From Sedimentisphaerales bacterium (lineage in GTDB: Bacteria; Planctomycetota; Phycisphaerae; Sedimentisphaerales; SM23-30), in contig DAOWAK010000019.1 in the NCBI GenBank assembly GCA_030634605.1, forward strand, positions 1-9,883: a DNA stretch of 9,883 nucleotides. The letters are read 5' to 3'. Below, one piece after another: positions 6,304 to 9,883 of this stretch. The translations under genes were made by a program, and so were the position numbers. Below the pieces are notes generated by a model, which saw only the letters and a list, made by a program, of their open reading frames with translations, was not told the DNA's origin and ran no database searches. The first letter of the stretch is position 1. Each line of letters begins with the position of its first letter.

Positions 6304-7398
6304 TCAGGGCAGGAATTTGTCCGTCTTTTTCAGCTTCGCCGGCAGGTACGTCTTCACCACAAAATCCAGCCCATGCTTGGCAAATGCCTGCTGCTCCACA
6401 CGAACACCCGATTTCAACATCATGTTAATCGCGTCCTGCCAGGGCTTGTGATGCTTAACAAACGGATCATTCCGCAACGCATCCTTGGCCCGCTTGATGT
6501 CCACTTCCTTCAGCGGATGAGTCGGCAGATTGTAGTCCTTCACATCCTGAGGGGTAACACCCAGAAAGTGCGCCTGCGGAACGCAAAAATATTCGTTCAG
6601 ATGAGCCGCATTGCCCGAACCGACTTTCAGAGTTCGGTAGATATTGAAATACCCATAAGGATCGCCATCAACAAAAGCATAAACCGGAATCTTCAGACTG
6701 TCACTTAGCCGCCGAATAAACCGCCGGCACGCTCGCGTCGGCACCCCGCCCATGCTGACCATGATGCATTTGGTCACATCCCAGTAACCATACTGCAACA
6801 GACGCTGAAAGGCACCCGCCGTCTCAATCGCCAGAATGAACTTCGCTTTGCTGCGAAACTGCAAATGCTCCACGTGAATAGGAATCGAGTACGCCCCCGA
6901 CCCGAATTTCGTGCAGTCGATTTCCAGTTTTTCCCCTTTGAGGTCCCGATCGATAACAATCAACCGACCAGCTATATCTCCGCCCTTTTCCTCCGGCACA
7001 AATCGCAACTGCTCACGGTTCAGCCGGAACATCGCTTCCATATCTTCGATAACCGTATCCGATTCAGTCTGCTCCTTAAAAGCCGCGTCCCCCCAGTTCT
7101 TACTGATGTAATAGGCTTCCCGCTTGGTAGCCATGTTGTCTTCGGTTACCAACTCCTTGCTCAGCGACATCATCTTCAGCGTCTGGGCAAAAGTTTTAAC
7201 CGTGTTAACCGTAAGCGTCCGCTCCTTCACCGCGTCCTTAAGAACAAAATGCCCCGGCTTGGTTTTATAAGCCACGTTCGACAAACTCCGCACCGGAATT
7301 CTCATCTTGGGCTTGCGGTTTTTTATAATAGTATCGTGAACATTCTGGGCGTTTTCAGATATCACGTCCAGCACATCAATTTTCTTACGCTTGGCCAT
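6304..7398 (-). CDS. top6A: DNA topoisomerase VI subunit A (Spo11-like)
   Basis: Catalytic subunit of the type IIB topoisomerase, which makes double-strand breaks through a tyrosine and works as an A2B2 complex with an ATPase B subunit. Numbered from the ATG at 7398 (364 residues), IPVRSLSNV is at 34-42 and the winged-helix active-site block TKREAYYISKNW at 91-102. The second tyrosine of the YY pair (Y97) is the expected nucleophile by analogy with Spo11. In the Toprim domain the metal-binding residues are E192 in LAIETAG and D244/D246 in VDGDPYG, followed by YRTLKVGSGNAAH and PTHPLKEVDIKRAKDAL. All catalytic residues are present and the length is normal, so the gene looks intact. I chose 7398 because GGAGG lies 11 bases upstream and the protein then begins MAKRKKID. 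An ATG at 7422 would add eight residues. No B-subunit gene is in the window; the upstream neighbour is the 88-residue gene instead. Confidence 0.93.
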   Translation of the reverse strand: MAKRKKIDVLDVISENAQNVHDTIIKNRKPKMRIPVRSLSNVAYKTKPGHFVLKDAVKERTLTVNTVKTFAQTLKMMSLSKELVTEDNMATKREAYYISKNWGDAAFKEQTESDTVIEDMEAMFRLNREQLRFVPEEKGGDIAGRLIVIDRDLKGEKLEIDCTKFGSGAYSIPIHVEHLQFRSKAKFILAIETAGAFQRLLQYGYWDVTKCIMVSMGGVPTRACRRFIRRLSDSLKIPVYAFVDGDPYGYFNIYRTLKVGSGNAAHLNEYFCVPQAHFLGVTPQDVKDYNLPTHPLKEVDIKRAKDALRNDPFVKHHKPWQDAINMMLKSGVRVEQQAFAKHGLDFVVKTYLPAKLKKTDKFLP

Positions 7399-7522
7399 CC
7401 TTGCCTGATCCTCCAATTTCATCTTCGTTTTCTGGTCCAGAACTCATTTTAGCCGATTGTCCCGCTTTTGCAAGACTATCCCCGAAACAGGATTTTGGGG
7501 CCCAACAAGCTCCAACTGCACA

Positions 7523-7789
7523 TCACGTCCTCATCCAGTCCTTCAGATTCTCAGCCAGCACTTCCACACTGCGCTTGACCATGATGTGCTCAACTATCTT
7601 AGGCTTGATCTTCAAATGAACCATAGCTTTTTCCGCCCGCTCCCAAAGCTTTTCCTCCTTGGGAGTGTCCTTAGCCAGATACAAATCCGTTACCAGCTCC
7701 TGCAATTTCTGCAGCTTGATGGTATCCAGGTTGTCGTAATATCGCTTGATAACCTTCTGTTGGTGTTTACTGTATTCTTTCGCACTCAT
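7523..7789 (-). CDS. Small charged alpha-helical protein, function unknown
   Basis: An 88-residue protein with no signal peptide or membrane segment, strongly basic and rich in K, E and L, predicted by eye as three or four helices. Segments include KEYSKHQQKVIKRYYDN near the start, TIKLQKLQELVTDLYLA in the middle and a closing VEVLAENLKDWM. I do not recognise a named domain. I have an impression that similar proteins occur in planctomycetes, but cannot confirm it. The ATG at 7789 is preceded by a modest GGGG about eight bases away, and the TGA is at 7523-7525. It lies 124 bases before the topoisomerase VI A gene and 69 bases after the MazG-like gene, in the same direction. A helper or DNA-binding role linked to topoisomerase VI is conceivable from position and charge alone, and remains a guess. 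Confidence 0.75.
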   Translation of the reverse strand: MSAKEYSKHQQKVIKRYYDNLDTIKLQKLQELVTDLYLAKDTPKEEKLWERAEKAMVHLKIKPKIVEHIMVKRSVEVLAENLKDWMRT

Positions 7790-7800
7790 TCTTTTTCCCC

Positions 7801-7837
7801 GTGAAATTAATAGTCACATTCAACGCTTATTAATCAC
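7801..7837. promoter_or_regulatory. Imperfect inverted repeat upstream of the 88-residue gene
   Basis: GTGA, an AA bulge and TTAATA (7801-7812) pair with TATTAATCAC (7828-7837), giving 10 bp with a 2-base bulge and a 15-base loop. It lies 12 to 48 bases upstream of the ATG of the 88-residue gene. It could be a regulatory site or a leader hairpin; it is AT-rich and may be chance. Confidence 0.25.
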
Positions 7838-7858
7838 TCAAACAAAACGGTCTTCAGT

Positions 7859-8218
7859 TCATTCGTCAATCTTATATCTGCCGCGGTACTTCTCCGCCGG
7901 GTATTTCGCACCGTTAATCTTCAACTTCTCCCAAAAAGCATCGCTCAGATCAACCCCCATCACCAACGACAGATTAAGCAGATAACAAAATACATCCGCT
8001 ATCTCCTGACGGACCTGCTTCATCTGCTCCGCATCCCGCACCACCTCAAACGATTCTTCCCCACTGATCCACTGAAAATGCTCCAGCAGCTCACCTGTCT
8101 CGATTGCAATCCCCATCGCCAGGTTCTTAGGCGAATGAAATTGCCGCCAGTCCCGCTCCCGCTCAAATTCCGCCACCGCATCTTTCAACTGCTTTATTGT
8201 CGTACTCGCGTCAGCCAT
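7859..8218 (-). CDS. MazG-like nucleotide pyrophosphohydrolase (dCTPase/DCTPP1-like)
   Basis: An all-alpha NTP pyrophosphohydrolase that cleaves a nucleoside triphosphate to the monophosphate plus pyrophosphate, thought to clear non-canonical or excess nucleotides. The 119-residue length is typical of single-domain members. The MazG metal-binding pattern is complete: E40-x-x-E43 in AIETGELLEHFQW, and E72-x-x-D75 in EIADVFCYLLNLS. The block RDWRQFHSPKNLAM (22-35) and the later KLKINGAKYP (98-107) match the layout of human DCTPP1 (RDWxQFH, then KMDINxxxYP) as I remember it, so pyrimidine triphosphates such as dCTP are plausible substrates. The start is ATG at 8218 with only a weak AGG about 10 bases before it. 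Two hairpin repeats lie just upstream, between this gene and the lipoprotein gene, which may separate their expression. Substrate assignment is inferred. Confidence 0.9.
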   Translation of the reverse strand: MADASTTIKQLKDAVAEFERERDWRQFHSPKNLAMGIAIETGELLEHFQWISGEESFEVVRDAEQMKQVRQEIADVFCYLLNLSLVMGVDLSDAFWEKLKINGAKYPAEKYRGRYKIDE

Positions 8219-8245
8219 AATCTCATACCTGGGATGAATTTTAAT

Positions 8246-8276
8246 CGGGTGGCATGCTCAAGTACTCTTGAGCATG
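8246..8276. repeat. Hairpin repeat CGGGTGGCATGCT, copy 1
   Basis: The 13-base lead CGGGTGGCATGCT (8246-8258) opens a perfect 10-bp stem: CATGCTCAAG (8253-8262), loop TACT, CTTGAGCATG (8267-8276). The same lead recurs 54 bases downstream. It is a REP-like palindrome just upstream of the MazG-like gene. Confidence 0.65.
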
Positions 8277-8299
8277 GTTTCTCCAAATAACAAATATAA

Positions 8300-8331
8300 C
8301 GGGTGGCATGCTTTTGCGAAGCTTAAGCATG
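8300..8331. repeat. Hairpin repeat CGGGTGGCATGCT, copy 2
   Basis: The identical 13-base lead (8300-8312) runs into CATGCTT (8307-8313) paired with AAGCATG (8325-8331), with an 11-base interior that can itself fold (GCTT with AAGC). The stem sequence differs from copy 1 in its inner part while the dyad is kept. It lies 27 bases past the 3' end of the lipoprotein gene and might protect that transcript's end or help terminate it. Confidence 0.65.
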
Positions 8332-8357
8332 TTCCTTCATTTTACAAATAATCCATA

Positions 8358-9563
8358 TTAATTTTCAGGTAAACTCGGCTGCAACATCAACTCGTTTTGC
8401 TCGGGTTTCAAACTAAATCGCCCCAGCCACTGTATAATTGTCGGATAAACTTCCTGACGGGCTTGCTTACCGATAATAATATCGTCGTGACCGTAGTCGT
8501 CAGCATGAGAGTTCACCCGGCCGAACATCTTGAACTGCTTATCGCTGCTCTTGATCTGCCGGTAAGCATACTGCACCGCTCCCGGCGTTGCCATGTTGTC
8601 CACCGTACCCACCAGAAAATATGTCGGGGTAGTCACTTTTTCCAAACCCTCGGTGTAATCGACGCTTTCATCCAACGACGTAAAACGCTCCGTCCGGACC
8701 ATATTCATCAACTGCTTAAACTGACTCGGACCCATATCTTCCGTCGCCTGAGACTGCAGCGACCGCAAAACACCCCCCTCAATATTCCGCCCGTTGTAAA
8801 AAAGCTTATCGGTTGGCGTACCCATATCACCAAAAATAGCTCCCAACCCTGCCGGTGCACTGGTGCCCACAAACGCCGAACCTATCTCGATGGTCGGCTC
8901 CGATTCCAGCAAAAACGTAAACGGCTCATTCAGCGGATGAAAAATAGCCATCGGCCCCGAAACCGCCACAAAACTCCTCACATGATCTGCATTCTCCCTG
9001 TCCTGCAGATAAGCAAACATCACCATCGCCCCCATCGAATGACCAATCCAGTGCACCTTATCGTGGCCGGTCTGCTCAGCAACAAACTCGATCGCCGCCG
9101 GCAAATCAAGTTGAATGTGGTCGTCCACCGACCAGTCGGTCATGTTGAGGTCTTTCATGCGCTCCCGGCCCAACGATAGCATTTCCGGATCAATCTTAAA
9201 ATGCCCCAGCTTACGCATGCCGCTGCCGAACGGCTGACTGCTCGGAGCGCTCCCCCGCAACGACAGCGACCAGACATCGTACCCAGCCCCTGCCAGATAC
9301 CGCGCCAGCGAAACCTCTTCCGCCAAATCCCAGAACAGCAGATTATAACTCAGCCCGTGACAAAGAATCACCGGCTCCTTATCCATCATCGGATTCTCCG
9401 GCAAATAACGCCGCAACGCCAACCGACGACCATCCGCCGTCTCTGTATAATGGTAATTGACAGAAAACTCTCGCTGCCCAGGCTGATTGCACCCAGCCTG
9501 AACCAGAACCGCCAACAACAACCCCAACCAGCAAACCAACCGACGCTTTGGAACAATCACCAT
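8358..9563 (-). CDS. Alpha/beta-hydrolase lipoprotein (lipase or PHA-synthase-like fold)
   Basis: A 401-residue exported hydrolase. The N-terminus has a basic start (KRR), a hydrophobic core and a lipobox ending VQAGC with Cys25, so the mature protein should be lipid-anchored after cleavage by signal peptidase II. The fold is alpha/beta hydrolase: the oxyanion-loop HGLSYN is at 69-74, the nucleophile elbow GHSMG at 174-178 (Ser176), and the acid is likely Asp322 in VGTVDNMATP. The histidine is likely His359 in YGHDD. The block LARYLAGAGYDVWSLSLRGS (87-106) is typical of acid-lipase and class III PHA-synthase-like members. A catalytic Ser rather than Cys favours lipase or esterase activity over polymer synthesis. 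The start is ATG at 9563, with GAAGGG about nine bases upstream. Substrate unknown. It is the first - strand gene in the window, with a 320-base repeat-filled region before it. Confidence 0.88.
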   Translation of the reverse strand: MVIVPKRRLVCWLGLLLAVLVQAGCNQPGQREFSVNYHYTETADGRRLALRRYLPENPMMDKEPVILCHGLSYNLLFWDLAEEVSLARYLAGAGYDVWSLSLRGSAPSSQPFGSGMRKLGHFKIDPEMLSLGRERMKDLNMTDWSVDDHIQLDLPAAIEFVAEQTGHDKVHWIGHSMGAMVMFAYLQDRENADHVRSFVAVSGPMAIFHPLNEPFTFLLESEPTIEIGSAFVGTSAPAGLGAIFGDMGTPTDKLFYNGRNIEGGVLRSLQSQATEDMGPSQFKQLMNMVRTERFTSLDESVDYTEGLEKVTTPTYFLVGTVDNMATPGAVQYAYRQIKSSDKQFKMFGRVNSHADDYGHDDIIIGKQARQEVYPTIIQWLGRFSLKPEQNELMLQPSLPEN

Positions 9564-9626
9564 TTCGTCGCACCCTTCTTGTCAACCATTCACAGCAATA
9601 AACATCTCAAACCAACCAATTTGACT

Positions 9627-9655
9627 TGTCATGCCCGGCTTGATCGGGCATCCAG
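9627..9655. repeat. Palindromic intergenic repeat, copy 1
   Basis: The frame TGTCAT...ATCCAG encloses ATGCCCG (9631-9637) and CGGGCAT (9645-9651), a 7-bp stem with a 7-base loop. It shares its outer bases with the copy at 9856-9883. From general knowledge, TGTCATTCCCG...CGGGAATCCAG-type elements are widespread intergenic palindromes in bacteria. Confidence 0.75.
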
Positions 9656-9689
9656 TCTTAAAATCTCATGACAAAATTGCACCCGAACT

Positions 9690-9739
9690 TTCGTCATTCG
9701 GACTTCGTCATTGATTCGTCATTCGGGCTTCGTCATTAG
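9690..9739. repeat. Two tandem 25-base units with TTCGTCATT core
   Basis: Units 9690-9714 and 9715-9739 differ at three positions. Each holds two TTCGTCATT cores separated by CGGAC or CGGGC, and the series trails off into a further GTCATT. There are no spacers and only two units, so it is a simple degenerate tandem repeat. Confidence 0.7.
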
Positions 9740-9774
9740 TCATTAAACTCATGGCTTAATAAAACCAATCAGCG

Positions 9775-9820
9775 ACCACCGGCAGAGCCGGTGGTATGAG
9801 GAAGGCCCCTAAAAGGGGCC
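9775..9820. repeat. Twin-hairpin REP-like element
   Basis: ACCACCGGC (9775-9783), loop AGA and GCCGGTGGT (9787-9795) form a perfect 9-bp stem. After eight bases, GGCCCCT (9804-9810), loop AAA and AGGGGCC (9814-9820) form a perfect 7-bp stem. Paired tight hairpins like these are typical of REP elements mobilised by Y1 (IS200-like) transposases, but no such gene is in the window. Confidence 0.6.
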
Positions 9821-9855
9821 GTTAAGAACGCCCAGCAAAATAACGTCCCACACTA

Positions 9856-9883
9856 TGTCATTCCCGCGCAGGCGGGAATCCAG
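9856..9883. repeat. Palindromic intergenic repeat, copy 2 (at window edge)
   Basis: TGTC, then ATTCCCGC (9860-9867), loop GCAG, GCGGGAAT (9872-9879), then CCAG: an 8-bp perfect stem in the same frame as copy 1 and the same orientation. It ends exactly at the window edge and may continue beyond. Confidence 0.75.

Larger units (their letters stand above)
9564..9883. other. Gene-free region filled with short repeats
   Basis: No supported gene lies in these 320 bases. They contain, in order, a palindromic element (9627-9655), a 25-base tandem duplication (9690-9739), a twin hairpin (9775-9820) and a second copy of the first palindrome type (9856-9883) that reaches the window edge. The promoter of the lipoprotein gene should lie here, but I see no convincing -35/-10 pair. 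The TTGACA on the - strand near the gene is too close to the start codon to serve. Confidence 0.7.

Noticed and set aside
8397..9179. 260-codon + strand frame opposite the lipoprotein gene
   Set aside because: Antisense shadow of a hydrolase with a complete catalytic triad; the composition is unlike a real protein.
953..9563. A defence, toxin-antitoxin or other known accessory system
   Set aside because: The MazG-like enzyme and the topoisomerase are housekeeping-type genes here. There is no MazE/MazF pair, nuclease, methylase, reverse transcriptase or STAND-type ATPase.
9564..9590. TTGACA as the -35 box for the lipoprotein gene
   Set aside because: On the - strand it lies only about 16 bases before the ATG, so a -10 box at normal spacing would fall inside the coding sequence, and none is seen there.
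9690..9739. Possible CRISPR array
   Set aside because: Only two adjacent units, no spacers, and degenerate sub-repeats inside each unit; no cas genes nearby.

Overview
The window looks like a chromosomal segment of a Gram-negative-type bacterium, most likely a planctomycete (my guess is a Phycisphaerae-like lineage). This is an inference from gene content: a bacterial topoisomerase VI A subunit beside a small conserved-looking helical protein, a large GT-C-like membrane protein, a TPR-like membrane protein and a lipobox lipoprotein. Translation starts are mostly without strong Shine-Dalgarno sites, and the intergenic DNA is rich in short palindromic repeats. No sequence search was possible, so the taxon is tentative.

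Layout. Positions 1-2836 are read on the + strand: the 3' part of a UbiE/MenG quinone methyltransferase that enters from beyond the left edge, then a 627-residue protein with about seven N-terminal membrane segments and a helical, TPR-like soluble region. Positions 2837-3243 hold no gene but are structured. They carry an inverted, diverged second copy of the sequence just upstream of the 627-residue gene, plus several small palindromes. From 3244 to 9563 everything is on the - strand. In transcription order (right to left) these are an alpha/beta-hydrolase lipoprotein, a MazG-like/dCTPase-like nucleotide pyrophosphohydrolase, an 88-residue helical protein of unknown function, topoisomerase VI subunit A, a 745-residue GT-C-like polytopic membrane protein, and a DPM1-like family 2 glycosyltransferase. 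Positions 9564-9883 are gene-free and packed with short repeats.

How the genes may fit together. The glycosyltransferase follows the GT-C-like gene by about 27 bases and is probably co-transcribed with it. Together they resemble a polyprenyl-phosphate-sugar synthase and a lipid-linked-sugar transferase acting at the cell envelope. Topoisomerase VI A, the 88-residue protein and the nucleotide-pool-cleaning MazG-like enzyme lie close together in one direction, but gaps of 124 and 69 bases leave operon status open. No topoisomerase VI B subunit is present in the window.

I found no CRISPR array, no transposase gene, no tRNA or rRNA and no recognisable defence system. The least explained signal is the inverted repeat pair (861-963 and 2977-3100). 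Its central hairpin keeps its pairing through G-U wobbles in one orientation only, and one copy reaches into the assumed start codon of a gene.
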